Source: Polyangiaceae bacterium
Lineage (GTDB): Bacteria > Myxococcota_A > Polyangia > Polyangiales > Polyangiaceae
Assembly: GCA_020633205.1 (NCBI GenBank)
Contig: JACKEB010000016.1
Location: 341,861-405,860, forward strand
Length of the DNA stretch: 64,000 bases
Direction: 5' to 3'
The notes below the pieces were generated by a model. The model saw only the letters and a program-made list of their open reading frames with translations, was not told where the DNA came from and ran no database searches. A program made the position numbers and the translations under genes. Position 1 is the stretch's first letter; each line of letters begins with the position of its first letter. Positions 1-10,538 of the stretch are shown here, one piece after another.

Positions 1-1
1 C

Positions 2-1036
2 GCGCCAGCGTTGGTTGGCTGTCCAAATCAGGAGGCCTTGGGGTACGACGCGGTGACGGTGCTCGGCCCCGGCGTGATCAACGACCCCGAGAACCGCTCG
101 TTGCGCTTCGACATCTTGAAGTTTGGTCTCGACCGCTTCTGCTTCGAGATGACCCGCCGCGGTGTGCCACTGAAGCTGGCAGACGACCAGCCAGTCGCCG
201 GTCGCTTCTTTGCGGACAGCTGTCAGTCCCAGCTGATCGACGAAGAGAACCGCAAGAGCATCGTCGTGCAGTACTCCGGCAAAGGCTACGGCTGGACAAG
301 CCTGAGCTCGCGCATCGGCTTCACCAGCTCGGGGCTCATCGAGTACGCGCCGGACTTCCGCGTCAAGGATGACGCGATGTACATCTATTTCCGCCCGAGA
401 AATATTCAGGCGACGAACTTCAACGTGGGCTTGGTCGAGTCGAGCTTCGCCAAGGCTGGAATGTCGCTCGCGGGCTTCGATGCCAACGCGGCGGGACGCA
501 AGCTCGTCGACTCCCAGCTGAGCCGTGGCTTCACCGTGATTCGCTACAGCGACAAGGGTGAAACCGACTTCGGGATGGGCGTGATCGCTTTGGGCGGCAA
601 ACCCTTCAAGCCCTTCCAGGTGAGCAAGACCTCCAAGGTCGCTCTCGAGAACAACCGAACCGAGGTCCACCAAGGGCAACAGGAGTTCATCGGCGGCTTC
701 GAAGTCACCGACGACGATCAGGCGCTGTACTTCACCGCGGCGCTCGACGGCGCCGCCGCCGTGGACGTGTTCGTGCTCCCCAAAGGACCCGGCGATCAGA
801 TGCTTCAGCAATACGTCACGAACCCAGGCCCGGCCGCGCTGCCCATGCAGCCGCTGCTGGACAACGTCGTGACCCAGGGCCAGCCGTGGAAGGGCTACCT
901 GCCGCTGCCCAAGGGGATCTACTACCTGATTGTGGACAATGCTTCCGGGGTCGGACAGACCAACCCGCCGCAAGTGGCAGGCGACGATCGAGCCGCAAAG
1001 CTCGACTACCTGGTTCAGCTCGGGGACCGGCAGTAG
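2..1036 (+). CDS. Lipoprotein of unknown function (5' end outside window)
   Basis: The reading frame is open from the first bases of the window. It begins inside a signal peptide whose end reads A-P-A-L-V-G-C, a good lipobox, so the protein is probably an outer-membrane or periplasmic lipoprotein with the acylated Cys encoded at 20-22. About 339 residues follow. The mature part has two similar-looking beta-rich stretches and ends in a region (about residues 270-340) that resembles periplasmic ligand or adhesion domains. I do not recognise a family. A TTG at 11 is not the true start, because it would remove the signal peptide. The start codon lies upstream of the window. Confidence 0.75.
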   Translation, partial: APALVGCPNQEALGYDAVTVLGPGVINDPENRSLRFDILKFGLDRFCFEMTRRGVPLKLADDQPVAGRFFADSCQSQLIDEENRKSIVVQYSGKGYGWTSLSSRIGFTSSGLIEYAPDFRVKDDAMYIYFRPRNIQATNFNVGLVESSFAKAGMSLAGFDANAAGRKLVDSQLSRGFTVIRYSDKGETDFGMGVIALGGKPFKPFQVSKTSKVALENNRTEVHQGQQEFIGGFEVTDDDQALYFTAALDGAAAVDVFVLPKGPGDQMLQQYVTNPGPAALPMQPLLDNVVTQGQPWKGYLPLPKGIYYLIVDNASGVGQTNPPQVAGDDRAAKLDYLVQLGDRQ

Positions 1037-1138
1037 CTTGCCCAGCGGGCCTCTCCCCCCAAAAAACCCGCCCCGGCTCCGTGCTCGAGCCCGGGAGGTT
1101 GCCCAGAGTCAGTCCGACAGGTAAGAGAGTCCCGCGCT

Positions 1139-2461
1139 TTGGCCGACTCCACTACTTCCGTGCGCCCGCAACCTGCTCTGCGGTACGTGTTCCTGCTGGT
1201 CTGGTTCTTCCTGATACCGCTTGCGGTCGCCTGGCTTGCGGTGACTGTGCTGGCCGCGTCCGACGACACAGACACACTGAGCCTGCTCGGGCGCATGGCG
1301 TGGTTGATCAAGGAGCAGCCAGTACCGGCGGGGATCGCGTTCTTCACGATCGTGGAGATGGTGCTGTATCACTATCGGCATCAACTCCCGTTGTCGAAGC
1401 ACCTCGGTGTTGGTGGACGCGCAGACGTGCCCCCAAAGCTACGCCGCGACTACGAGCACGCGGCTCAGCTCCTGGACGAAGCCGCACGGATACTCGATCG
1501 CCGCGCGGAACAAGTGAAGCGGCTGGTGAAGACCAGCGCCCGAGAGGAGCTCGACTTCGCCCTGGAGACGCTGCGCGTGGAGCTCGAGCGCATCCCCTTC
1601 GATGAAACCGGTTTCGAGAAAGCGTACGAGAGCGCGAGCGTGCTGGTGGATCGGCACTTGTCTCCGTGGCGCAAGAGCGAGGTGCGCGAGTACGCGGAGT
1701 CGATTGGCGTCGCGATCCTCGTGGCGTTGTTGCTCAGAGAGTTCGTCGTCGAGGCCTTCAAGATCCCGAGCGGGTCGATGCTGCCCACGCTGCAGCTTCA
1801 GGATCACATCTTCGTCAACAAGTTCGCTTACGGCCCGAAGCTGCGTTTCACGGACACGCGCTTGTTCGCGAGTCTGCCGCCGAAGCGCGGCGATGTGATG
1901 GTGTTCATCTACCCCGATCCGAACCCCGACAACGTACGCCAGGACTACATCAAGCGCGTCATCGCGCTGCCTGGAGACACGCTGGCAGTCCAAGACGGAC
2001 ACCCGATCCTCAATGGTTGGAAGGTGCCCTACTGCAAGGTGGGCCACTACGAATACATGGAGGGCGACGATCCGCGTCAGGGTGACCTCTTCGTCGAGTT
2101 CCTCGGGGATATGAGCTACCTCACGCTGTTTCAGGACGGCGAGCGCGATCAGTACGAGGGTCCCTACAAGGTCAAGCCCGGCGAGGTTTGGGTGCTCGGC
2201 GACAACCGCAACAACTCTCAGGACTCTCGCGCGTGGAATGGCGGTCGAGGTGGCGGTGTGCCCTTCGACAACATCAAGGGTCGCGCGATGTTCGTGTGGC
2301 TCTCGAGCGGCGAGCTGACGTTGGACCGGGTAGGACTGAACGTGATGGGTAAGCCCACGCTCCCGAAGCACGACAAGGCCGAGCTGCACGCGGCGGTCGA
2401 TCGCTGCCTCAAGCAACGCCCGCCCGTGTCTGAAACCACACCGCCTGCCCCCAAAGACTGA
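1139..2461 (+). CDS. lepB: Signal peptidase I with long N-terminal extension
   Basis: This is a membrane serine protease that removes signal peptides from exported preproteins. The catalytic motif PSGSMLPTL places the nucleophile at Ser213. The general base is Lys272 in IKRVIALPGD. The C-terminal box GDNRNNSQDSR is present. At 440 residues it is longer than most LepB proteins. The first ~180 residues hold two hydrophobic segments (about 16-40 and 62-78) and a charged helical, probably coiled-coil region (100-180) before the canonical membrane anchor (187-205). The start is TTG at 1139; GTG at 1160 is an alternative. The S26 assignment is firm. The role of the extension is unknown. Confidence 0.95.
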   Translation: MADSTTSVRPQPALRYVFLLVWFFLIPLAVAWLAVTVLAASDDTDTLSLLGRMAWLIKEQPVPAGIAFFTIVEMVLYHYRHQLPLSKHLGVGGRADVPPKLRRDYEHAAQLLDEAARILDRRAEQVKRLVKTSAREELDFALETLRVELERIPFDETGFEKAYESASVLVDRHLSPWRKSEVREYAESIGVAILVALLLREFVVEAFKIPSGSMLPTLQLQDHIFVNKFAYGPKLRFTDTRLFASLPPKRGDVMVFIYPDPNPDNVRQDYIKRVIALPGDTLAVQDGHPILNGWKVPYCKVGHYEYMEGDDPRQGDLFVEFLGDMSYLTLFQDGERDQYEGPYKVKPGEVWVLGDNRNNSQDSRAWNGGRGGGVPFDNIKGRAMFVWLSSGELTLDRVGLNVMGKPTLPKHDKAELHAAVDRCLKQRPPVSETTPPAPKD

Positions 2462-2771
2462 GCGTTTCCGCAGGCTCGCTCACAAGGCGTGAGCTGAAAC
2501 CATCTCGCGTTTTTTTGGACTCGCGCCCGGAGCCTTCGCAAATGGCGAGCGGTTTGGGGGTGAGGAACGCCTGTGGTCCTCACCGAAGCCCCGCGGCCTG
2601 ATGTTTCCACGGCGCCTCGTGACGGGCCAGCGCGCGAAGGTTCAGGCGGCTCCGCTACCGAACGCGAAACCGACGTCCGGCGTTGGGATCAAAAGCCTAG
2701 GTCGAACGTATTGCGCTGTGGGCGCCCTCATGGCTTTCGTGTAGGGTCCGGCCCCGAGGAGGAACTTACGG
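2462..2771. other. Intergenic region with weak terminator-like hairpin
   Basis: This 310-bp gap holds a 6-bp stem (GCTCAC at 2478-2483, GTGAGC at 2489-2494). A run of seven T lies at 2510-2516, about 15 bases downstream, which is farther than in a standard intrinsic terminator. A strong ribosome-binding sequence (GAGGAGGA, about 2756-2763) precedes the next gene. Nothing else is apparent. Confidence 0.4.
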
Positions 2772-3440
2772 ATGGTTATCAACCCCGCACGTGCGTCCAC
2801 TGCCATCGCCGCAGCTGGTCTGATCTTTGCGCTGCTCGCCTGCAAGAAGGAAGAAGAAGCGCCGGCAGAGCCGTCAGCGACGGCCGCGCCTGAGCCAGCG
2901 GCGTCCAGCGCGGAACCCGTTGCAGAAGAGAAGAAGGACGACGAGGTCGAGCGCTACGGTGACAAGGAGGTGAAGATGGGCGGCACGGTGCGTGTGCTCC
3001 TCAACAACCTCCGCGTGTACAAGAAGGCCGACACTTCAACGGACTTCATCGCCACTCTCAACCGGGGCACTCTGGTCAACCTGAAGGCCAGCTACGGGAA
3101 CTTCCTCCTGATCGAGTACCCGTCGGGCTACAAGCAGCTCAGCCCCGGCTGGGTCCAAGCGCGCGTCAACAGCCCGCAGCTCAAGACGGAGACCGACGTC
3201 AAGCCGGAGGACGTCGAGAGCCAGGACGCTGGCGTGACGCCGAACCCGTCAGCGAGCGTCGCACCTTCAGCCTCGGCTAGCGCATCCGCTTCGGCTTCCG
3301 CGTCCGCGGAGCCCTCAGCGAGCGCCTCCGCAAGCGCGTCGGCAGAGCCGTCGGCCTCCGCTTCGGCAGCGCCGTCGTCGTCCGCCCCGCTGATCCGCCG
3401 CCTGCCCAAGTTGAAGCTGCCCACGCCGGCTGGCACCTGA
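2772..3440 (+). CDS. Lipoprotein with SH3-like domain and Ala/Ser tail
   Basis: The signal peptide ends in the lipobox LLACKK with the acylated Cys at about residue 24. A charged, Pro/Ala-rich linker follows. A compact domain (about residues 65-140, containing VRVLLNNLRVYKKAD and a GTLVNLKASYGNF stretch) looks like a bacterial SH3 domain. From about residue 155 the protein becomes a low-complexity Ser-Ala tail with occasional Pro and Glu. It ends in a short basic segment. The domain suggests cell-envelope or peptidoglycan association. The start ATG has a strong upstream GAGGAGGA. A clear intrinsic terminator follows. Confidence 0.8.
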   Translation: MVINPARASTAIAAAGLIFALLACKKEEEAPAEPSATAAPEPAASSAEPVAEEKKDDEVERYGDKEVKMGGTVRVLLNNLRVYKKADTSTDFIATLNRGTLVNLKASYGNFLLIEYPSGYKQLSPGWVQARVNSPQLKTETDVKPEDVESQDAGVTPNPSASVAPSASASASASASASAEPSASASASASAEPSASASAAPSSSAPLIRRLPKLKLPTPAGT

Positions 3441-3486
3441 GTTCAGCGGCAGCTGAGTTCGCTGCCGCCGCACCAACCAGCGCATC

Positions 3487-3521
3487 GACGCCGCCTCGAC
3501 CGAGGCGGCGTCTGCGTTTTT
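3487..3521 (+). terminator. Intrinsic terminator after the SH3-like lipoprotein
   Basis: The inverted repeat GACGCCGCCTCG (3487-3498) / CGAGGCGGCGTC (3501-3512) gives an 11-bp GC-rich stem with a tetraloop. It is followed by TGCG and five T (3517-3521). Confidence 0.85.
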
Positions 3522-3646
3522 GTCTCGCGCGTTTCCGGTCAACGCCTGCACAACACTGCTGACGCGCTGCGACGCCCGGCAGCAAAGTATCGGCGCTCAA
3601 GGCACTCGGCTTGCTCCCCCTCCACGGAGGGTCGTAGAAGTCGCCC

Positions 3647-4828
3647 ATGGCCGAGAGCATGCGTGCGCTGGTTTACGATCGAGCGAAGGATCCGTGGGAC
3701 TCATCGAAAGGCCTGCGGGTCGAGGAAGTGCCGCGGGTGACCCTCGACGAGCGCAGCGACTACCACGACCGCAACCGAGTGCTGATCAAGCCGCGCTACG
3801 TGGGCTTCTGTGGCTCGGATCGTGGGATTTGGTTCCGCAAGGCATTCAAGGACATGATCTGCAACTCCCTCGACAACGAGGCCAAGGCCATGCGCCACGC
3901 GAAGGATCAACGCGTGATTGGCCACGAGCTGTTCGGCGAAGTCGTCGCCGTCGGCAGCGAAGCTCGCCGCAGCTTCGGCCTCGAGGTGGGTGACCTGGTG
4001 AGCGCGGAGAGCCACATCTACTGTGGAGTCTGCCACCAGTGCCGGAGCGGCGACCACTACGTGTGCGCAGACGATCTGATCATTGGTATCAGCTACGACG
4101 GCGCGTTCGCCGAATACGTGAAGCTGCCCGCAAAGGTCATCTGGCGAAACAATATGGAACGCCTGCGTCCTGAGGTCGCCGCAATCCAGGAGCCCTTCGG
4201 GAACGCCGTACACGCCTGCACAAAGGTAAATCTACGCGGAAAACGCGTAGCAATCGTCGGCTGCGGTACGATCGGCTTGTTTGCTGTCGCGATCGCGCGA
4301 GCGATGGGTGCAACCTACATCGTCGGCGTGGAGCCGGTGAAGCACCACGCGGAAATGGCCCGCAAGCTTGGCGCCGATGTCGTGCTCGAGCCCGGCGCAG
4401 GAGCCGAAGACTACGCCCATGACCCGAACCTATGCGCCGAGATCAGGCGCCTGACGGACGGCGTCGGAGTCGATGTAGCACTCGAAATGAGCGGCATGAA
4501 CTCGTCGGTCAACAACGCCATCCACCTGGTCCGACGCGGGGGCGACGTCATCCTGTTCGGGTTGAAGAGCGGCGACGCCATCATCGAGAGCTTCGACCGT
4601 GTCATCGTGGACGGGATCAACATGCACAGCGTGATCGGGCGGCGGATCTGGGAGACGTGGCACATCACGCGCCACCTGCTGGAGTCCCGCGACCCGAACA
4701 TCCATGACCTCGTCTGGGAGGTGATCCTCAACGGCGGGCAGGGACCAATCGTGCCCTTCGACGAGTTCACCCCGGAGCGCTTCGAGGAAGCCATCAGCAC
4801 TTACCCGAAGGTAGTGCTCAAGTTCTAG
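3647..4828 (+). CDS. tdh: L-threonine 3-dehydrogenase-like zinc dehydrogenase
   Basis: This is a medium-chain zinc dehydrogenase predicted to oxidise L-threonine to 2-amino-3-ketobutyrate with NAD. The catalytic zinc region is GFCGSD and GHELFGEV. The structural zinc site is CGVCHQCRSGDHYVC. The Rossmann motif is VGCGTIGLFAVAIA. At 393 residues it is longer than E. coli Tdh (about 341), with extra sequence between the GFCGSD and GHE motifs (around residues 60-90). The kbl homologue starts 58 bp downstream on the same strand, which supports the threonine assignment over a generic alcohol dehydrogenase. Confidence 0.88.
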   Translation: MAESMRALVYDRAKDPWDSSKGLRVEEVPRVTLDERSDYHDRNRVLIKPRYVGFCGSDRGIWFRKAFKDMICNSLDNEAKAMRHAKDQRVIGHELFGEVVAVGSEARRSFGLEVGDLVSAESHIYCGVCHQCRSGDHYVCADDLIIGISYDGAFAEYVKLPAKVIWRNNMERLRPEVAAIQEPFGNAVHACTKVNLRGKRVAIVGCGTIGLFAVAIARAMGATYIVGVEPVKHHAEMARKLGADVVLEPGAGAEDYAHDPNLCAEIRRLTDGVGVDVALEMSGMNSSVNNAIHLVRRGGDVILFGLKSGDAIIESFDRVIVDGINMHSVIGRRIWETWHITRHLLESRDPNIHDLVWEVILNGGQGPIVPFDEFTPERFEEAISTYPKVVLKF

Positions 4829-4886
4829 CCGGCGTCCTCAAGGACACGCTGACGACTTCTGCCAGATAACCGCGAGCGGAGACACC

Positions 4887-6074
<1,188 letters not shown>

Positions 6075-6139
6075 CTGCGCCCAACGCCCGACGCTCTGAA
6101 GCGTTGCCTCTGCGCGGCGCTCACATTAGCGTCGTCCCG

Positions 6140-7705
6140 ATGCGCGCTCCCCGCTTGGCCTGCGCCCTGGGCCTCATGGCGCTGGGCACGTCCGTCTGCC
6201 CATCTGCGCACGCACAATCGGACGCGGACTCGAAGGCTGCCAAGCCGGACAGCGCCACGTCGCGCGCCGAGCCGAAAGAGCAGTCAAAGAAGGCTGAGAA
6301 GCCACCAAGCTACACGGCCGATCCTGACGCACCGCTGACCGGCGATGAGCGGAGCCTGCCAGACTACGACGGTCGAGAAGAGCCCACGACGGCGGGGGAC
6401 GTCCTGATTTGGATCCCGCGCGTGTTGCTCTCTCCGCTCTATTCCGTGAGCGAGTTCGTGATTCGTCGCCCGCTGGGGTTACTCGTAACCACCGCAGAGC
6501 GGGACGACTGGGTCGAGGCCGTCACGGACTTCTTCACGTTCGGTCCGGACGACAACATGGGCGTCGTGCCGACGGGTCTGATCGACTTTGGTTTTCGCCC
6601 GAGCATCGGTCTCTACTACTTCTGGAACGACGCCGGTCACGAGCAGAACCAGGTGCGCGCGCGAGCCGCGTGGGGCGGTGAAGACTGGCTGAATTTTCAG
6701 CTAACAGACCGCGTACTCATCGACGAAGACACCGACATCGCGCTGGCCGGCGAATATCTCCAGCGCCCGGACTACGTCTTCTATGGTCTGGGCCCCCGCT
6801 CTCGTGGCCCTGACCCGCGTTACCGCAGGGATATGCTCGAGGCGCGACTGGACTTCACGGGCTATCTCAAAGCGCGCCCCCATCACCCGCCCAGGAGCCC
6901 GGCTGAACAGCCCACGGACTCCATGTTGCGGGCAGCGCTGGGTGTGCGCGACACCAGCTTCAGACTAGGCGACCGCTGTTGCGGCAGTCCCTCGGTTCAG
7001 TCGCAGATCGACGCGGGAGAGCTCACAGCACCCCCCGGCTCGGCCGATGGCTACACCATCGCCTTCGAGCGAGTGGACCTCGATTTGGACTCCCGGCGCC
7101 GCCGGGAGAAGCTCTTTGACGACGACGCGAGCGACTGGGTGCAGCCGAATGGAAGCGGCGTTCGCCTCGCGCTCCGCGGTGAGCACGCCACTGGCCTCCG
7201 GCGCGTCGAGCCGACCCTCGCGGAAACGACGACGGACCGCCAAGCTTGGCTCAAGTACGGCGCCTCTCTGGGGGGCTTCGTCGATGTGAACGCCGAGCGC
7301 GTCGTTGGTCTACAACTGATCGTGGACTTCGTGGACCCGCTACTCAAGGGCAGCGAAATCCCCTTCAACGAACAAATGACCCTCGGCGGGGATCGCCCAA
7401 TGCGCGGTTTCCTCGAGGGCCGCCTGGTGGACCGCAGCAGCGCGGTGCTGCGTTTCGACTACACCTGGCCTGTCTGGGTATGGCTCGACGGGGCGATCCA
7501 CTACGCGGTGGGCAACGTCTTTGGCGAGCACCTGGATGGCTTCGAACCTGGGCTGCTTCGCCAGTCCGCGGGGCTCGGCCTGCGAGCCGTCGGTTCCCGC
7601 GATCACGTGTTCGAGATGCTGCTCGCGTTCGGAACCGAACCCTTCGACGAGGGCGCCGAGCCAGAGAGCCTCCGCTTCGTGTTTGGAGCAACCAGTGGAT
7701 TCTAG
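6140..7705 (+). CDS. Outer-membrane beta-barrel protein (BamA/Omp85-like barrel)
   Basis: The start at ATG 6140 gives a clean signal peptide (MRAPRLACALGLMALG, ending AHAQ). A TTG at 6104 would put extra residues before it. The mature protein begins with a charged linker, then alternating amphipathic strands. The C-terminal third contains EQMTLGGDRPMRGF, resembling the conserved surface-antigen motif of Omp85-type barrels, and the protein ends in a hydrophobic strand with C-terminal Phe. There are 521 residues. The downstream lipoprotein overlaps its end by 11 bp, suggesting a coupled envelope pair. The substrate is unknown. Confidence 0.75.
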   Translation: MRAPRLACALGLMALGTSVCPSAHAQSDADSKAAKPDSATSRAEPKEQSKKAEKPPSYTADPDAPLTGDERSLPDYDGREEPTTAGDVLIWIPRVLLSPLYSVSEFVIRRPLGLLVTTAERDDWVEAVTDFFTFGPDDNMGVVPTGLIDFGFRPSIGLYYFWNDAGHEQNQVRARAAWGGEDWLNFQLTDRVLIDEDTDIALAGEYLQRPDYVFYGLGPRSRGPDPRYRRDMLEARLDFTGYLKARPHHPPRSPAEQPTDSMLRAALGVRDTSFRLGDRCCGSPSVQSQIDAGELTAPPGSADGYTIAFERVDLDLDSRRRREKLFDDDASDWVQPNGSGVRLALRGEHATGLRRVEPTLAETTTDRQAWLKYGASLGGFVDVNAERVVGLQLIVDFVDPLLKGSEIPFNEQMTLGGDRPMRGFLEGRLVDRSSAVLRFDYTWPVWVWLDGAIHYAVGNVFGEHLDGFEPGLLRQSAGLGLRAVGSRDHVFEMLLAFGTEPFDEGAEPESLRFVFGATSGF

Positions 7706-9464
7706 AACCGCATCGAGGGCCCGTTCGTTGCAACACGCCTGGCCGTCGAACAGCGCCTGGCCGTTGAGCAGCGCGCTTCAGGGTGCAGTGCTCGCGCTCG
7801 CCCTCGCCAGCACCGCCTGCGCCGGGTCGATCGAGAAGTTCCCGCTCAAGGAGCCAGTGTGGAGGGATTCCGACCGCCACGCCTTCGCCAAGGAGCCCGA
7901 GGAGTACTTTTCGCCGTTCGCATGGGACGGCGCAAACCAGCTGGTGTTTCGTCCCGTCAGTCGTTTCCTCGCGGTTGACCCGCTCGGCGAAGCAACGAAC
8001 GTCAACTCCGTCGACGAAGTTCCCGATTCAAGCTGGTTTCGCAATCGCATCGGTCTCCCTTTCGCCAAGGGTGGCCCGGAGATGCCCCTCGACGAGTTCG
8101 AGAACGGCGCCTGCGTCACGGAACCCCTCGATCCGGCTGGACCGTGGACGGTTACCGGCGCCAAACCCAACGGCTTCAACCCCGGGTTCATCATCAAAGC
8201 GGCGAACGGCTTCCGCTATCTGATCAAGTTCGATGGCACCACTCAAGGTGTTCGGCCCACCGCCGCAGACGTCATCGGCTCGCGCATCTACCACGCTGCA
8301 GGCTTCTACACCCCGTGCAATCGCGTCGTCTACTTCGACCGCGGCATCCTGCAGATCGATCCTGAGGCAAAGGGTGAAAACGCCGATGGGGATGAAGAGC
8401 CGCTGACCCAGCGACATCTCGACACGGTGTTCAGCAAAGCCCAAGTCCTGCCAGACGGCAGATACCGCGCGGCAACGAGCTTGTTCATCGATGGCAAGCC
8501 CCTCGGCCCCTGGACCTACGAGGGGAAGCGCAGCGACGACCCGAATGACGTCATCGACCACGAGATGCGTCGCGAGCTGCGCGGCGCTTATGTGCTCGCC
8601 GCGTGGACGAATCACTTCGACTCCCGAGAGCAGAATACGCTCTCAGCCTGGGTCAAGGACCCAAAGCACGCAGGTCTCGGCTACGTACGCCACTACTACA
8701 TCGACTTCGGCGATTGCTTCGGCAGCATCTGGGAGCCACCGCTGCTGGGGCGCCGCATCGGCAACGCCTACTATCTCGACTTTCCCTACTTGTTCGAGGA
8801 CTTCCTGACCCTCGGTCTGCAGGAACGCCCCTGGGATACGGCCCGCTTCGGCAAGTCGGGTCCGGTCTTTGGTTACTACGACGTCGAGCATTTCTACCCG
8901 GATAAGTACCGTCCCGGCTATCCGAACCCTGGGATGGTCGCGATGACCGAGCGAGACGCGGCATGGATGACCCGCATCCTCGCGAAGTTCGACGACGCCC
9001 ACGTGCGGGCGCTGGTCGAGTCCGGCGACTTGCGCAGCGACCTGCTCGAGGACGAACTCACTCGAATCCTGATCGGTCGCCGGGACAAGCTGCTCCGGCG
9101 CTACTTGGGCAAGCTCTCACCGTTCGCCAATCCCCAGGTCGACAGTGGCAAGCTGTGTGTAGAAGACGTCGGTGTCGCCGCCCACGTTGCCCCACGAAAG
9201 CGCAAGTATCAGGTCACGGCTTTCGTTGGGGAGCTGCTCCAGAGCCAGAACCTCGCGGCCTCCCGCACGGGCGGCAAGGTCTGTGTGTCGCTCCCCACCA
9301 GCGCTGGAGCGAGCGCCCAATCCCCTGAGTATCTGATCGTCGATCTCACCGCGGTCGACAGCCACACGCTCTTTCCAACCCGGGTCCACCTGTACCAGCT
9401 GGGGCCACGAGACTTCCGGGTGGTCGGCTTGGAGCGACCCGAGAGCCTCTCGCCTCCCGGTTGA
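7695..9464 (+). CDS. Large lipoprotein of unknown function
   Basis: The GTG at 7695 overlaps the preceding gene and gives a signal peptide ending in ALASTACAG with a lipobox Cys. The 589-residue protein has an acidic, aromatic-rich mature region with no motif I can name. Patches such as GFRYLIKFDGT and HYYIDFGDCFGS suggest a folded catalytic or kinase-like core, since the latter is reminiscent of the metal-binding segment of atypical kinases. That is only a hint. Tight coupling to the outer-membrane barrel gene suggests a shared envelope function. Confidence 0.7.
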   Translation: MDSRTASRARSLQHAWPSNSAWPLSSALQGAVLALALASTACAGSIEKFPLKEPVWRDSDRHAFAKEPEEYFSPFAWDGANQLVFRPVSRFLAVDPLGEATNVNSVDEVPDSSWFRNRIGLPFAKGGPEMPLDEFENGACVTEPLDPAGPWTVTGAKPNGFNPGFIIKAANGFRYLIKFDGTTQGVRPTAADVIGSRIYHAAGFYTPCNRVVYFDRGILQIDPEAKGENADGDEEPLTQRHLDTVFSKAQVLPDGRYRAATSLFIDGKPLGPWTYEGKRSDDPNDVIDHEMRRELRGAYVLAAWTNHFDSREQNTLSAWVKDPKHAGLGYVRHYYIDFGDCFGSIWEPPLLGRRIGNAYYLDFPYLFEDFLTLGLQERPWDTARFGKSGPVFGYYDVEHFYPDKYRPGYPNPGMVAMTERDAAWMTRILAKFDDAHVRALVESGDLRSDLLEDELTRILIGRRDKLLRRYLGKLSPFANPQVDSGKLCVEDVGVAAHVAPRKRKYQVTAFVGELLQSQNLAASRTGGKVCVSLPTSAGASAQSPEYLIVDLTAVDSHTLFPTRVHLYQLGPRDFRVVGLERPESLSPPG

Positions 9465-9806
9465 AGCTCGAGCTGGAACTCGCAACGCTACCGCGCCCTT
9501 ATGGGTCGCCCGGGGCGACGCACACCTACATCGACACCTGCAGAACGCGCCCGCAGGTGTTGACACTTCGAACCCATTCCACCAGGTGTTTGTTGTTGGA
9601 ACGCCGCGAGGCGCGAAGAGCAAGGGTCGAGCGCTCGCCAGTCGATGGAGCCCTTCACCGCTTGCGCCAACCCCCTCAATAGAGGACACCTAAACCTAGG
9701 ACACCTTTCATCGGCCAAAAAGCGCCCCCACTCGGGAAGCGGACTCTCCCACCCGCCTCCGAACGCCCGTCTGCCCGGATGGGCCGAGTAGAACCCCAAT
9801 CACACC
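9465..9806. promoter_or_regulatory. Promoter region with clustered ACACCT/AGGTGT motifs
   Basis: This 342-bp gap upstream of a TetR gene contains six copies of ACACCT or its complement. They lie at 9522-9527, 9534-9539, 9555-9560 (inverted), 9584-9589 (inverted), 9686-9691 and 9701-9706. The copies at 9534 and 9555 form an 8-bp hairpin (ACACCTGC/GCAGGTGT). The last two lie in a direct repeat AGGACACCT with 15-bp periodicity. By chance about 0.1 such hexamers would be expected in the spanned ~185 bp. They are plausible operators for the adjacent regulator. Confidence 0.5.
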
Positions 9807-10538
9807 ATGAGCCAGTCGTCTCCCCTCGCCGACTTAGACCTGCCCCAGAGTGAACCTCGGGAGGACACCGCCGTTCAGCGCATCCCGCTGCGCGAAAAGA
9901 AGTTCGCCCGCACCAAGCTCTCGCTCATGCGGGCCGCGGTCAGTCGCCTGCGAGAAAAGCCGTTCTGCGACATCACCGTCAAGGAACTGAGCGAGGAAGC
10001 CCAGGTCAGCGAGGCCACCTTCTTCAACTACTTCCCGAAGAAGGAAGACGTCCTACGCTACTTCATCCAGATCTGGACCGTCGAGGTCACCTGGGAGGCT
10101 CGCCAGGCGGCCGGTGGTGAAGACGGCCTGCGGTTCATCGAGGAGCTGTTCGACATCATGGGTCGCGAGCTCGAAGAGTGCCCACGCATCATGATGGAGG
10201 TGATCGGTTTCATGAGCGTCGAGCGGGGCGACGGTGGCTGCCCATTCAGCTCCGAGCTCTCCCTCGCCGAGCGCCTCCAAGCATTCCCCGAGATGGAGTG
10301 CGCGATGAACGTACCGTGTCGCAAGCTCGATCAGGTGCTCGGCCAGCCCATTCAGGCGGCCATGGCACGCGGTGAGCTCCCGACAGGCACCAACATCGAG
10401 ACCACGGTGATGGCGCTCCTCAGCCTATTTTTCGGCATTCCGCTGCTGCTGAAGGACACCCCGTCGCTGATCCGCGAGACGTATCGTCGACAGCTGCGCT
10501 TGGTGTGGGCCGGCGTCCGCAATACGTCGGATAACTGA
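9807..10538 (+). CDS. TetR/AcrR-family transcriptional regulator
   Basis: The N-terminal helix-turn-helix domain follows a 30-residue leader. It reads ITVKELSEEAQVSEATFFNYFPKKEDVLRYF, the typical TetR recognition helix with FFNYFPKKED. The C-terminal ligand-binding domain (about 100-243) contains several Cys and Met residues. No obvious effector can be named. The 342-bp upstream region carries a cluster of repeated hexamers that may be its own operator sites, so autoregulation is likely. Confidence 0.9.
   Translation: MSQSSPLADLDLPQSEPREDTAVQRIPLREKKFARTKLSLMRAAVSRLREKPFCDITVKELSEEAQVSEATFFNYFPKKEDVLRYFIQIWTVEVTWEARQAAGGEDGLRFIEELFDIMGRELEECPRIMMEVIGFMSVERGDGGCPFSSELSLAERLQAFPEMECAMNVPCRKLDQVLGQPIQAAMARGELPTGTNIETTVMALLSLFFGIPLLLKDTPSLIRETYRRQLRLVWAGVRNTSDN

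Noticed and set aside
3240..3400. Ala/Ser coding stretch as a DNA repeat array
   Set aside because: The bases vary between repeats while Ser-Ala is conserved, so it is protein low complexity rather than a tandem DNA repeat.
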